DNA of 64,000 bases from UMGS1519 sp050951005 (GCA_050951005.1 JBMNIP010000004.1:124001-188000), one strand, 5' to 3'. Shown: positions 16,197-25,124, counted from the stretch's first letter. The notes: generated by a model not told the origin, from the letters alone. A program made the numbers and translations.

Positions 16197-17864
16197 TCAC
16201 AGCATCAGGTCAGTGAGCTCGGCCAGGGTGTAACCGTTCATCGTGAGGGTCGTCAGCGGCTCGATTACCTGGCGCTCATCGCTGTTCAGGTGCAGTTTGG
16301 CAATCATATGCAAGCGCTGGGCCATGGTCTGGACATTCTTGTCGCCGTAGATTTCGGCGTCATAGCCCTTTTCCATCATGGCCAGTTTCGCCAGTGTGAT
16401 GTCCTTCGAGCGGATGTGGTCGATGCCGATGACGCTTTCTGCCTGGGACAGGCCTTCTTCTGTGCTGAACAAGCCCTTTATCAGTGCGGCATAGGCGGCA
16501 GTGTAGTCGACGGGCATGGAGTCGGCCACGCGGATCTCAATGTAGCCCTTCAAGCGGACATCCGGAAATACCATCGAGATGATATGGTCGGCTTCCTCGG
16601 GGGTTATGACCTTGTTCGCGTAGATCTCGCCGAATGTTCGCTCGTCATAGGTGAAGCCGCCGTTGCCGTCGGGAACGCAGACAGCGGGGATGTCAAGAAG
16701 CCATTCCGCATAAGTGCGAACCGTCCAGTCCTCGTCGAAGGCGCCGGGTGCCACATTGCAGCGGGCACGGTCGACGCCGTTCCACATCATCGTGCGCATC
16801 ATAATATGCTCGCACGGTTCCCCCTCGAACATCATTGTGTTGCAGCACATCAGAGCCAAGATGGGGCCAAGGGCGTTTGCCAGGCGGAATTTGCGCTTGC
16901 AGTCTTGCGCATCCTTGAAGTCGATGGAAACCTGCGTGCTCGCGCTCCCGCGCATCATGCAGGTGCCATAGGGGCCGAATTGGCGGAAGTGGCGGTCCAT
17001 GCAGGTGTAGCGCGACTTCGGGATCATCTCGAGCTCCTCCGCTTTCCCGACGGGCATATAGCCCAATGGGATGATCATCTGGTTTCGGGCCTGCAGGACT
17101 TTGGTCAGTTCATCCTCGAAGTCCTGGAACTGCCCCTTTGCCTCGTTGAGGTCGCGGTACGGTCCTGCCGAGAGCTCCAGCTGGCCTGCGGGCTCCAAGG
17201 TGATTGTCTGAAGGATGCCGTCCACCGTGCGGGACAGGCCGATCAGGTCTCCCGTTTCGGATTCGATGGTGCCATCCCAAGAGGCGGAAAGCTCTTCCAG
17301 CAACGACCGTATGCCGTTCTCTTCTGAATAGCTGACGCGGGAAAGGTCGCCATGCAGGATGAACTGTTCAAGCTCGATACCCAGTTGGTCGGTGCTCTTT
17401 TGACGTTGCTCAAGCAGCGCATCGATACCCGTGGGCATCAGATTCTGCTGCGTAATGGTCTGATGGGACTCGCTGATCAGCCCTTCGACCAGGTTTTTGA
17501 AGTCGGCGAAGACCGTATTCGACCGCATAAGGTCGGCAAAGGGGCCCGCGGACAATTTCAGCGCCCCATCACCCTCATAGGAGACCACTTCCAACACACC
17601 GCCCTCCATCCGCTGGACGGCGGTCAGCATGCCGTCTTCATTGAAGACCTGGTCGGGATAGGTACCGCTCAGCCGGTCGAGCAGCGCGCCGATGCCTTCC
17701 TGGTCCATGAAGCGCACGGGTGTGCCGTCTTCGTTGGCAAGCGTGTAGTTCGCTTCGACGCCGAATCCGTCGGTCTGCGCCGAAGCGTTTCCCAGCAGAC
17801 GGCCGACGAGGATCTCGATATTCTTCTCACGGCATGGTTGCGCCGCATTCTCTCCGTTGCTCAA
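16197..17864 (-). CDS. gshA: Glutamate-cysteine ligase (GCS2 family) with duplicated N-terminal segment
   Basis: Residues from about 161 to the end read as a plant/actinobacterial-type glutamate-cysteine ligase (GIELEQFIL, LELSAGPYRDL, MPVGKAEELEMIPKSRYTCMDRHF, then FGPYGTCMMRGSASTQVSIDF). It would join Glu and Cys to gamma-glutamylcysteine, the first step to glutathione-like thiols. Residues 33-146 are a second, diverged copy of the N-terminal segment (GFGVEANYTL, GALLDRLSGTYPDQVFNEDG, LKLSAGPFADL, NLMPTGIDALLEQR), giving 555 aa. The TTG at 17864 is preferred because AGGGAGTG sits 6 bases upstream; an ATG at 17966 is also in frame but has no ribosome binding site. No gshB is near. Divergent from capD. 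Confidence 0.8.
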   Translation of the reverse strand: MSNGENAAQPCREKNIEILVGRLLGNASAQTDGFGVEANYTLANEDGTPVRFMDQEGIGALLDRLSGTYPDQVFNEDGMLTAVQRMEGGVLEVVSYEGDGALKLSAGPFADLMRSNTVFADFKNLVEGLISESHQTITQQNLMPTGIDALLEQRQKSTDQLGIELEQFILHGDLSRVSYSEENGIRSLLEELSASWDGTIESETGDLIGLSRTVDGILQTITLEPAGQLELSAGPYRDLNEAKGQFQDFEDELTKVLQARNQMIIPLGYMPVGKAEELEMIPKSRYTCMDRHFRQFGPYGTCMMRGSASTQVSIDFKDAQDCKRKFRLANALGPILALMCCNTMMFEGEPCEHIMMRTMMWNGVDRARCNVAPGAFDEDWTVRTYAEWLLDIPAVCVPDGNGGFTYDERTFGEIYANKVITPEEADHIISMVFPDVRLKGYIEIRVADSMPVDYTAAYAALIKGLFSTEEGLSQAESVIGIDHIRSKDITLAKLAMMEKGYDAEIYGDKNVQTMAQRLHMIAKLHLNSDERQVIEPLTTLTMNGYTLAELTDLML

Positions 17865-17879
17865 TTGATTCACTCCCTG

Positions 17880-17915
17880 TTGTCGCGAAGCTCTGTTTTG
17901 TCGTGAAGCTCTGTT
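17880..17915. repeat. Tandem 18-base direct repeat upstream of gshA
   Basis: Two copies of TTGTCGCGAAGCTCTGTT, differing at one base (CGCGAAG against CGTGAAG), stand head to tail in the gshA leader or promoter region. Such direct repeats can be regulator sites or a recent slippage product. Confidence 0.6.
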
Positions 17916-17984
17916 CTGGCAACCGAAATAGGGTTTATTGTATTTGGTTGATTCTAGCGGATGCACCTGTAGATTGCGCGGTCG

Positions 17985-17990
17985 TATAAT
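17985..17990 (+). promoter_or_regulatory. Candidate -10 (TATAAT) upstream of capD
   Basis: A consensus TATAAT in the divergent gshA-capD region, 91 bases before the proposed capD start. It overlaps a short repeat AATAT-N5-ATATT (17988-18002). No convincing -35 was seen. Confidence 0.4.
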
Positions 17991-18080
17991 ATCGACAATA
18001 TTTCGCTATCGAATCGAGCGGAAGGCGTGTTATCGCCGTCCGGCTCGTGCGCAAGAGTGCCACAAGGGAGGGAATGAGCC

Positions 18081-19934
18081 ATTCGCATCACGCAGAGAAC
18101 AGCGCTGCTTTTTTGCTTGGATGTCGCAGAGACCTATCTTGCCTACTTCCTTGCCTCCTGGATGACCAATGTCTATGACGAGGTGTTCACCAGTACCGAT
18201 GTGCTCTTCGCAATCGGGGTGCTTGCACTCATCAACGTTGCGGTTTTCGCGACATTCCATCTGTATAACAGCCTGTGGGAGTACGCCTCGGTGAACGAGG
18301 CCATACAAATCATCATCGCCGTGGGCATTGCGACCTTCCTCGGCGGGGTGGTGCAGTATGCCATCGGCATTGAACGATTGCCGATCCGGGTTTATTTCAC
18401 TGCGTTCGTGCTGATGGTGTTGCTGGTTGGCTCATCGCGTATGATCTTCCGGATCTACCATTCCCACAAGCATCGGTTCAGCAGATTCTCTGCGCGCGTA
18501 TCGCGGCCGTCGCGTCTGCGCACGTTGATCGTCGGTGCAGGGGAAACCGGCTCGCTGACCATCAACCGCATGTCGGCGAACGATCCGCTTATGCCCGGCA
18601 TTCCGGTGGTTGCCACCGACGACGATCCCCGCAAGCGCAATGCCCGTATCCATGGGGTGCGCGTGGAAGGCGACAGCAGCGACATCCTTCGGCTCGTCGA
18701 CGAATATGAGATCGAGCAGATCGTCCTCGCTATTCCATCGGCGACACTGGAGCAGCGCAAGCACATCTACGATATATGCATGCGCACGGATTGCGTGTTG
18801 AAAACGCTTCCGAACGTGCGTGAGCTGCGTACCGACGAGCTGGATGATGTGGCCCTGCGCGATGTCGATGTAGCCGACCTGCTGGGTCGCGACGAGGTCA
18901 TCATGAATACGCGTGCGGTCAGCGGCTATATCGCCGGCAAGACCGTGCTGGTCACGGGCGGCGGCGGTTCAATCGGCAGTGAGCTCTGCCGGCAGCTGTG
19001 CCATGTCGCCCCGAAGCGCATCGTGATTTTCGACATGTACGAGAACGATGCCTATCTGCTGCGCAACGAGCTGCTGTCGCTGTATGACGATATCGACATC
19101 GTCATAGAAATAGGCAGCGTCGTGGATGTCGACCGCATCAACGAGGTCTTTGACAAGTATCGTCCGAATGCGGTTTTCCATGCTGCCGCCCACAAGCATG
19201 TGCCCCTCATGGAAGCATGCCCGCGCGAAGCGGTGCTCAACAACGTCTTCGGCACGCTCAACACCGTTCGCGCAGCGGATCGTACCGGGGTTGAGCGATT
19301 CACTTTCATCTCTACCGATAAGGCGGTCAATCCTACCTCAGTCATGGGCGCCACCAAACGCCTTGGCGAGATGATCATCCAGTATTATTCCCAAGCTTCC
19401 AAGACCATTTTCTCAGCGGTGCGCTTCGGCAATGTGCTCGGCTCGCATGGCAGTGTGATCCCCATCTTCCAGAAGCAGATCGCTGCCGGCGGACCGGTTA
19501 CCGTGACCGATCCGAACGTCGTGCGCTACTTCATGACGATTCCAGAGGCCGCCCGCCTTGTCATCCAAGCATCCGGCATGGGCAAGGGTGGGGAGATCTT
19601 CATCCTGGATATGGGCGAGCCAGTTCGCATCGTCGATCTTGCCCGCAGCCTGATTCAGCTTTCCGGCCATGTTCCCGATGCCGATATCAAGATCGTTTTC
19701 ACCGGGCTGCGTCCGGGCGAGAAGATGTACGAAGAGCTGTTGATGGACAAGGAGACCACGATTCCCACTGCCGACGAACGCATTATGGTCTCGGCGGGCG
19801 AGGAAGTCTGCTATGAGGAGGTTACGGAGAAGCTCGAACGACTGACCGAGTCTTTGAGCGGGACCGATGAGGATTGCATCAAAATGATAGAGGATGTCGT
19901 TCCCACCTATCATCACACGACGAATGCTTCCTAG
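18081..19934 (+). CDS. Membrane-bound nucleotide-sugar 4,6-dehydratase, CapD/WbpM/PglF type
   Basis: About 617 residues: four N-terminal membrane helices, a first Rossmann domain (LIVGAGETG), and a second catalytic SDR domain with VLVTGGGGSIGSEL. STDKAVNPTSVMGATKR is the C6-dehydratase variant where Met replaces the usual Tyr of YxxxK. By family it converts UDP-GlcNAc to a 4-keto-6-deoxy sugar for surface glycans. The conserved frame runs back to a stop at 18075-18077. The only candidates with family-like N-termini are ATT at 18081 (IRITQRTALLFCLD), preceded at 9 bases by AGGGAGG, or TTG at 18117, which lacks a ribosome binding site and cuts the first helix. The ATG at 18074 is in another frame. 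A sequencing error cannot be excluded. Confidence 0.85.
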   Translation: MRITQRTALLFCLDVAETYLAYFLASWMTNVYDEVFTSTDVLFAIGVLALINVAVFATFHLYNSLWEYASVNEAIQIIIAVGIATFLGGVVQYAIGIERLPIRVYFTAFVLMVLLVGSSRMIFRIYHSHKHRFSRFSARVSRPSRLRTLIVGAGETGSLTINRMSANDPLMPGIPVVATDDDPRKRNARIHGVRVEGDSSDILRLVDEYEIEQIVLAIPSATLEQRKHIYDICMRTDCVLKTLPNVRELRTDELDDVALRDVDVADLLGRDEVIMNTRAVSGYIAGKTVLVTGGGGSIGSELCRQLCHVAPKRIVIFDMYENDAYLLRNELLSLYDDIDIVIEIGSVVDVDRINEVFDKYRPNAVFHAAAHKHVPLMEACPREAVLNNVFGTLNTVRAADRTGVERFTFISTDKAVNPTSVMGATKRLGEMIIQYYSQASKTIFSAVRFGNVLGSHGSVIPIFQKQIAAGGPVTVTDPNVVRYFMTIPEAARLVIQASGMGKGGEIFILDMGEPVRIVDLARSLIQLSGHVPDADIKIVFTGLRPGEKMYEELLMDKETTIPTADERIMVSAGEEVCYEEVTEKLERLTESLSGTDEDCIKMIEDVVPTYHHTTNAS

Positions 19935-20005
19935 CGTGTCGGATCGGAGCATTGAGGTGCTCGGCGAGCCGTCTCTCGCTCGTGTACGAAATAAATCCAA
20001 TGAGT

Positions 20006-20075
20006 ATGCAAAATTGCTGTGATAAGTTGATGAATTATAAAAAATAGTTGCATATTTAGCTCATCACTATACAAT
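20006..20075 (+). promoter_or_regulatory. argC promoter with ARG-box-like sites
   Basis: This AT-rich stretch contains TTGCAT (20048-20053) and TACAAT (20070-20075), 16 bases apart, a good promoter ending 33 bases before argC. Around it lie TGCAT/TGAAT half sites like those of ArgR operators: ATGCAAAATTGC (20006-20017), TGATGAATTATAA (20028-20040), and TTGCATATTTAGCTCA overlapping the -35. ArgR repression in the presence of arginine is inferred. Confidence 0.6.
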
Positions 20076-20108
20076 TAGCTTCACGAAAACCATGAGTGAA
20101 GGGAAGCG

Positions 20109-21173
20109 ATGCACATGGCCTTATCAGTCGGCGTCATGGGTGCGGCTGGATATGCGGGAGTCGAGTTGGTGCGCCTTCTGACGGCGCATCCCCGGTTCAA
20201 GCTGAAGGTGATTACTTCGGATGCAGAAGCGGGAACGCAGCTTGCCGACACCTACCCGGCGTTCTACGGCGTGGATGTCCCCCCATTCACGAAGCACACC
20301 GATCCAGCGCTTCTCAACTGCGATGTCGTCTTCTTGGCGGTCCCGCATACCGCTGCAATGAAGTATGTTCCGAAACTGCTTGCTGCAGGCGTTACCGTCA
20401 TCGACCTATCCGCCGATTACCGCTTGGATGACCCAGCGGTATATGAGGAGTGGTACAACACTCCTCATACCTCTCCGGAACTGTTGCGGGAACGGGCTTT
20501 CGGTCTTCCCGAGCTCTTCGGCCCCGAGCTGGATCAAGCGGCCAGCCGTCATGCCGCGGGTAAGCCCGTCCTTGTCGGCTGTGCCGGCTGCTATCCTACC
20601 GCAACCTCCCTTGCGGCTGCTCCTGCCATTCGAGCTGGGCTAACCGAGGGTCTGGTGGTTGTCGATGCCGTTTCCGGCGTAACGGGGGCGGGCAAGAAGC
20701 CGACGGGCCGCACGCATTTCTGCTCGGCAAACGAGAACCTCGAAGCGTACGGAGTAGGTTCCCACCGCCATACGCCGGAGATAGAGCAGATTCTCGGATG
20801 CCCGGGAAGGGTCCTGTTCACTCCGCATCTCGCGCCTCTGGGACGGGGGCTTCTTTCCACGGTCACCTTGTGCATCGCGGCAGATGCCGAGATTTCGGCT
20901 GATCGCTTGCAGCACCTCTATGAGCGGTTCTACCAGCCATCGTCGTTGGTAAGCGTTCTCCCGGCGGGCATGCAGCCGAAAACCTCATCGGTCGTCGGCA
21001 CGGCACGGGCCCATATCGCAGTGACTTTCGTTCCCCGCGTCGGGGCGATCGTTGCCACCGCTGCTATCGACAATCTGTGCAAGGGCGCTGCCGGTCAGGC
21101 GCTCCAATGCGCGAATATCGTATGCGGATTCGAAGAGACCTGCGGACTACCCGGTGTCGGGATGCCGGTGTAA
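20109..21173 (+). CDS. argC: N-acetyl-gamma-glutamyl-phosphate reductase
   Basis: A 354-residue enzyme for the third step of arginine biosynthesis, NADPH-dependent reduction of N-acetylglutamyl phosphate to the semialdehyde. The N-terminal nucleotide-binding motif is VGVMGAAGYAGVELVRLL. The catalytic cysteine lies in VGCAGCYPTA (about residue 160), followed by SGVTGAGKKP and the histidine in SHRHTPEIEQIL. ATG 20109 is preceded by AAGGGAAG; a second in-frame ATG at 20115 is equally possible. First gene of the arg cluster, 3 bases before the argJ GTG and 12 before its likely ATG. Confidence 0.95.
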   Translation: MHMALSVGVMGAAGYAGVELVRLLTAHPRFKLKVITSDAEAGTQLADTYPAFYGVDVPPFTKHTDPALLNCDVVFLAVPHTAAMKYVPKLLAAGVTVIDLSADYRLDDPAVYEEWYNTPHTSPELLRERAFGLPELFGPELDQAASRHAAGKPVLVGCAGCYPTATSLAAAPAIRAGLTEGLVVVDAVSGVTGAGKKPTGRTHFCSANENLEAYGVGSHRHTPEIEQILGCPGRVLFTPHLAPLGRGLLSTVTLCIAADAEISADRLQHLYERFYQPSSLVSVLPAGMQPKTSSVVGTARAHIAVTFVPRVGAIVATAAIDNLCKGAAGQALQCANIVCGFEETCGLPGVGMPV

Positions 21174-21185
21174 GGAGTGCTGGAA

Positions 21186-22451
21186 ATGACGATTGAATAC
21201 CAGGAAATCGAAGGGGGCGGGGTCACAAGCGCCCAAGGGTTCACCGCGGCGGGCATCCATGCTGGATTCCGCGATGATCCCGACCGTCTGGACGCCGCTC
21301 TCCTCGAGGCCGACGAGCTTTGCCCGGCAGCCGGCGTGTTTACCCAGAACGTGTTCTGCGCTGCTCCCGTCCAGATATCCCGAAACCATCTGGGCTCCGA
21401 CTCGTCCGGCCTGGCGCGTGCGATGATCATCAACTCGGGCATCGCGAATGCTGCCACCGGCGAGAGGGGCTTGAAGGCGGCCGAGCAGGAAGCGACGTTG
21501 GTTGCCGATACCGTAGGATGCGACAGCGACGATGTTCTGGTCGCTTCCACCGGAGTCATCGGCGAGTATCTTGATTTGAAGCCCTTCGAAACGGGTATCC
21601 CGAAGCTCCATGCGGCTCAGTCGTTGGCGGGAGGCCACGATGCAGCTCGCGCCATCATGACAACCGATACGCATCCGAAGGAGTACGCCATCACCTATGT
21701 AAGCTCATGTGCTCCCTTCGTGGGAAAGGCGTTCACCATCGGCGGTATGGTGAAAGGCTCTGGCATGATCATGCCGAACATGGCAACGATGATCGCCGTA
21801 TTGACCACTGACGCACCGGTTCCGTCCCGTGCGCTCGGCCAGGCGCTCCGGCAAGCGGCTGACTGCAGCTTCAACCGGGTGACGGTCGATTCCGACACCT
21901 CCACCAACGATACCTGCGTGCTGTTTGCAAGCGGTAAGGGTGCCGGCTCCACCGGTTTTGCTGCCAACGCCGCGATAACCCCGGATGTTGACGCCTTCGA
22001 AGAATTCTGCGAAGCCCTCAACCAGGTATGCCAGACGCTTGCGCGCATGATCGCAAGCGATGGGGAAGGCTCCAGCAAGCTCATTACCGTACAGGTCAAG
22101 GGTGCCGCAAGCGATGCCGATGCCGATCTGGCGGCCCGCTCGGTCGCGAATTCCCCACTTGTGAAAACGGCGGTGGCCGGACACGATGCCAATTGGGGCC
22201 GCATCGCAGCGGCGTTGGGCAAGTCGGGCGCATCCTTCGAGCAACGGGCCGTGGATATCGACATCATGGGCATACCCGTTTGTCGCGGCGGTTTGGCAGT
22301 GGGCTTCGATGAAGACGAGGCGCTGAAGCGTTTCGAGAATCCGGAGATCGTCCTGGCGTGCGATTTGCATGCAGGCGATGCCCAAACCACGGTCTGGACC
22401 TGCGATCTGACTCACGATTACATCAGTATCAATGCGGATTACCGCAGCTAG
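21186..22451 (+). CDS. argJ: Bifunctional glutamate N-acetyltransferase/amino-acid acetyltransferase
   Basis: A 421-residue ornithine acetyltransferase that recycles the acetyl group from N-acetylornithine to glutamate, and may also use acetyl-CoA. The autocleavage site with the nucleophilic threonine is in KGSGMIMPNMATMIAVLTTDA (about residues 195-215), which yields alpha and beta chains. The C-terminal ISINADYRS is typical. ATG 21186 is preferred over GTG 21177 because the argC stop/GGAG element gives it an 8-base spacing. With argJ present a separate ArgA/ArgE is not needed, and none is seen here. Confidence 0.95.
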   Translation: MTIEYQEIEGGGVTSAQGFTAAGIHAGFRDDPDRLDAALLEADELCPAAGVFTQNVFCAAPVQISRNHLGSDSSGLARAMIINSGIANAATGERGLKAAEQEATLVADTVGCDSDDVLVASTGVIGEYLDLKPFETGIPKLHAAQSLAGGHDAARAIMTTDTHPKEYAITYVSSCAPFVGKAFTIGGMVKGSGMIMPNMATMIAVLTTDAPVPSRALGQALRQAADCSFNRVTVDSDTSTNDTCVLFASGKGAGSTGFAANAAITPDVDAFEEFCEALNQVCQTLARMIASDGEGSSKLITVQVKGAASDADADLAARSVANSPLVKTAVAGHDANWGRIAAALGKSGASFEQRAVDIDIMGIPVCRGGLAVGFDEDEALKRFENPEIVLACDLHAGDAQTTVWTCDLTHDYISINADYRS

Positions 22452-22463
22452 GAGCGATAAAGA

Positions 22464-23420
22464 ATGCAATTCGCCAAGGATACCCGAATCCCGCAGATCA
22501 ACCAGAGCGAGACTGCCCGTGTCATTTCGCGCGCCCTTCCCTGGATAAAGGCTATCACGGGCAAGACGGTTGTTATCAAGTACGGTGGCAGTGCGATGGT
22601 GAATCCCGAATTGCGCAAGCAGGTCATGAGCGATATCGTGCTGCTCAAAATCATGGGGGTCAACCCGGTGATCGTCCACGGTGGCGGTTCGGATATCAAT
22701 GCAGCCATGGAACGCTTCGGATTGCCTGTTGAATTCCGCAACGGCTTGCGCGTAACCACCGAAGAAGGCATGGATGTTGTGAAGATGGTGCTTGTGGGCA
22801 AGGTGAACCAGGAGCTGGTGCGCGACATGAACTCACATGGCAACCTGGCGGTCGGGGTTTCGGGCAGCGATGCCGGTACCGTGGTGGCCGAGCAGACCGA
22901 TCCGGCGCTCGGACGAGTCGGCACGGTGACGCGCATCAACGCCGATTACATCAATGCGCTGGTCGAAGACGGGTACATCCCTGTCATCGCGTCGGTGGCA
23001 CTCGGAGATGACGGCGGGTACTTCAATGTGAATGCCGATTTGGTCGCTGGTGCGATAGCCGGTGCCATCGGTGCGCAGAAGATCATCTTCCTCACCGATG
23101 TCGATGGCGTTTACCTCGATTTCGACGACAAGGATTCCCTGATTTCGAATATGACGCTCGAAGAGGCGAGGGGTCTTGTTGACGGCGGTCAGATGGCATC
23201 GGGCATGATTCCGAAGATCAACGCCTGCACGAATGCGCTCGATGCCGGGGTGTTCCGTGCGCATATCGTCAATGGCACGATTCCCCATTCGATTCTGCTG
23301 GAGCTGTTGACTGACGAAGGTGCCGGCACCATGGTCCGACGTACCAGTAAGGATGAGATGTTCGACACGCATCCCTTGGGGGTTGTTGCCTCCAAGCTGG
23401 TTGAGAATCTGGATGAATGA
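22464..23420 (+). CDS. argB: Acetylglutamate kinase
   Basis: The 318-residue amino-acid kinase family protein phosphorylates N-acetylglutamate. ATP and substrate motifs are present: VIKYGGSAM near residue 34, VIVHGGGSDINAAM near 69, VGVSGSDAGTV, VNADLVAGAIAGAIGAQKIIFLTDVDGVY and GGQMASGMIPKINAC. The N-terminal extension with its PWIKAITG helix is of the kind found in hexameric, arginine-inhibited forms, so feedback control by arginine is likely (inference). AGGAG precedes the ATG by 9 bases. It sits between argJ (12-base gap) and argD (21-base gap). Confidence 0.95.
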   Translation: MQFAKDTRIPQINQSETARVISRALPWIKAITGKTVVIKYGGSAMVNPELRKQVMSDIVLLKIMGVNPVIVHGGGSDINAAMERFGLPVEFRNGLRVTTEEGMDVVKMVLVGKVNQELVRDMNSHGNLAVGVSGSDAGTVVAEQTDPALGRVGTVTRINADYINALVEDGYIPVIASVALGDDGGYFNVNADLVAGAIAGAIGAQKIIFLTDVDGVYLDFDDKDSLISNMTLEEARGLVDGGQMASGMIPKINACTNALDAGVFRAHIVNGTIPHSILLELLTDEGAGTMVRRTSKDEMFDTHPLGVVASKLVENLDE

Positions 23421-23441
23421 TCCCGAAAGGAGATTGCGGAT

Positions 23442-24659
23442 ATGTCTTTGAAAGAACAGGAGCAGCTCGAAGAGCAGTACCTGATGCATACGTTCGCCCG
23501 CAAGCCGGTGGAGCTGGTATCAGGCCACGGCATGGTGGCCACTGACGACCAGGGCAACGACTACCTGGATTTCATCGGCGGCATCGGCGTGTGCTGCCTG
23601 GGCCATTGCCATCCTGCAGTGGTCAAGGCCATCACCGACCAGGCCGGGAAGCTGATCCACGTCAGCAACTACTATTACATCGAGAAGCGCGGCCAAGTGG
23701 CCCATCTGCTCTCGGATATGCTGAACGCACGCGTACCTGACGATGCGGCTCAGCCGTGGAAGACGTTCTTCGCCAACTCGGGTGCCGAGGCGAACGAATG
23801 CGCCATCAAGCTCGCCCGTCTCTACTCGAAGGAAAAAGGGCATGGCGGACAGAACATCATCTCGCTCGAGCACAGCTTCCATGGCCGTACGTTGGTGACG
23901 CTTGCGGCTACGCAGCAGCCGGTCAAGCAGCAGGCATTCCAGCCGCTCCCAGGCGGCTTCCTTGCCGTTGCCCCGAATGATGTGCAGGCGCTGCGGGAAA
24001 CGTTTGCCGCACATCCGAAAGGCGTGGCGGCCATTCTGCTCGAGCCCATTCAGGGTGAAAGCGGAGTCCATCCATTGTCAGAAGAGTACCTGCAGGCGGC
24101 CCTCGAGCTCGCTCATGAGAACGGGGCACTGCTCATCTGCGATGAGGTTCAGTGCGGTATCTACCGAGCCGGCACCTATCCTTATGCGTTCCAACATGCC
24201 GCAATCCTGCCCGATATCGTGAGCATGGCCAAGGGTATTGCGGGAGGATTCCCGATGGGTGCCTGCTCTGCCCGCTCCGAAGTTGCAGAGGTCTTCGAGC
24301 CGGGTCTGCATGGCTCGACATTCGGGGGCAGTAACCTCGCCATAGCTGCCTCGTATGCTACCCTTACCACCTTGCAGGCAGAAGGGATTCCCGAGCATGT
24401 TACCGAAGTCGGGGCCTACCTCCAGCAGAAATTGGCTGCCATCCCGGGAGTTCACGGCGTACGCGGCAGCGGCTTGATGGTTGCCTGCGATCTTCCACAG
24501 GATGTGAATGCATTCGAGGTGGTGCTCAAAGCGCTCGATGCGGGCCTGCTGCTGAATGCAACGGGCAATCACACCCTGCGTTTCCTCCCGCCGCTTATCT
24601 GCACGGCAGACGACGTCGATGTGCTTGCATCAAAGCTTCCGGCGCTGATCGGCGCATAG
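23442..24659 (+). CDS. argD: Acetylornithine aminotransferase
   Basis: A 405-residue class III PLP-dependent aminotransferase converting N-acetylglutamate semialdehyde and glutamate to N-acetylornithine. Family motifs are clear: YLDFIGGIGVCCLGHCHPAVV, FFANSGAEANECAIKLAR, SFHGRTLVTLAATQQ, LLICDEVQCGIYRAG, and the PLP lysine in SMAKGIAGGFPMGA (about residue 267). The start ATG follows GAAAGGAG. The length matches ArgD. It lies in the argCJBDR run, 39 bases before argR. Confidence 0.95.
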   Translation: MSLKEQEQLEEQYLMHTFARKPVELVSGHGMVATDDQGNDYLDFIGGIGVCCLGHCHPAVVKAITDQAGKLIHVSNYYYIEKRGQVAHLLSDMLNARVPDDAAQPWKTFFANSGAEANECAIKLARLYSKEKGHGGQNIISLEHSFHGRTLVTLAATQQPVKQQAFQPLPGGFLAVAPNDVQALRETFAAHPKGVAAILLEPIQGESGVHPLSEEYLQAALELAHENGALLICDEVQCGIYRAGTYPYAFQHAAILPDIVSMAKGIAGGFPMGACSARSEVAEVFEPGLHGSTFGGSNLAIAASYATLTTLQAEGIPEHVTEVGAYLQQKLAAIPGVHGVRGSGLMVACDLPQDVNAFEVVLKALDAGLLLNATGNHTLRFLPPLICTADDVDVLASKLPALIGA

Positions 24660-24698
24660 CGCGCATCCAACGGTACCGACCAGAGATGAGGCAATGTC

Positions 24699-25124
24699 AT
24701 GGGTAAGCGAGAAGAGCGGCAGCGTACTATCAGGAACCTGGTGCGTCGCGAGCGTATTCGCACGCAGCGCGATCTAGCCGAGCGGTTGAAGGAGCTTCAA
24801 TACGAATGCACGCAGGCAACGGTCTCGCGGGACATCACCGAGATGGGTTTGCTGAAGTCGGGGCAGGGCTATTATGCACTGCCGGAAGATATGATCCTCG
24901 AACGCGTGCTGAACGACATGGTGTTGACTATCGAGGATGCGGGGAACCTTCTGGTGGTGAAGACATCTTCTGGCGGCGCGGCGGTCCTCGGAGAGGCGAT
25001 CGACAACACCGATATTGAAGGGCTGGTGGGCTCGGTTGCTGGCGACAACACCATCCTGATCGTCGCAAAAACGCCAGAATATGCAAAAAAGATTGGGAAT
25101 ATGTTTAAAAATATGCGTAAATAA
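24699..25124 (+). CDS. argR: Arginine repressor
   Basis: A 141-residue ArgR. The N-terminal winged helix carries the DNA-recognition segment CTQATVSRDITEMGLLK (about residues 35-52). The C-terminal domain has the arginine-binding and trimerisation motif GNTILIVAKT-like string (VAGDNTILIVAKTPEYA). In the presence of L-arginine the hexamer binds ARG boxes and represses biosynthesis (established). Its place between argD and argG means it is expressed with the genes it represses, giving negative feedback. AT-rich ARG-box-like sequence follows its end. Confidence 0.95.
   Translation: MGKREERQRTIRNLVRRERIRTQRDLAERLKELQYECTQATVSRDITEMGLLKSGQGYYALPEDMILERVLNDMVLTIEDAGNLLVVKTSSGGAAVLGEAIDNTDIEGLVGSVAGDNTILIVAKTPEYAKKIGNMFKNMRK

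Noticed and set aside
15885..17327. 480-codon plus-strand ORF antisense to gshA
   Set aside because: Shadow frame of the GCS2 gene, Val/Gly/His-rich without motifs.
18074..18200. ATG at 18074 as the capD start
   Set aside because: It is in a different frame (SHSHHAENSAAFLLG), soon ends, and is only 2 bases from the ribosome binding site. It would need a frameshift at the T-run to enter the conserved frame.
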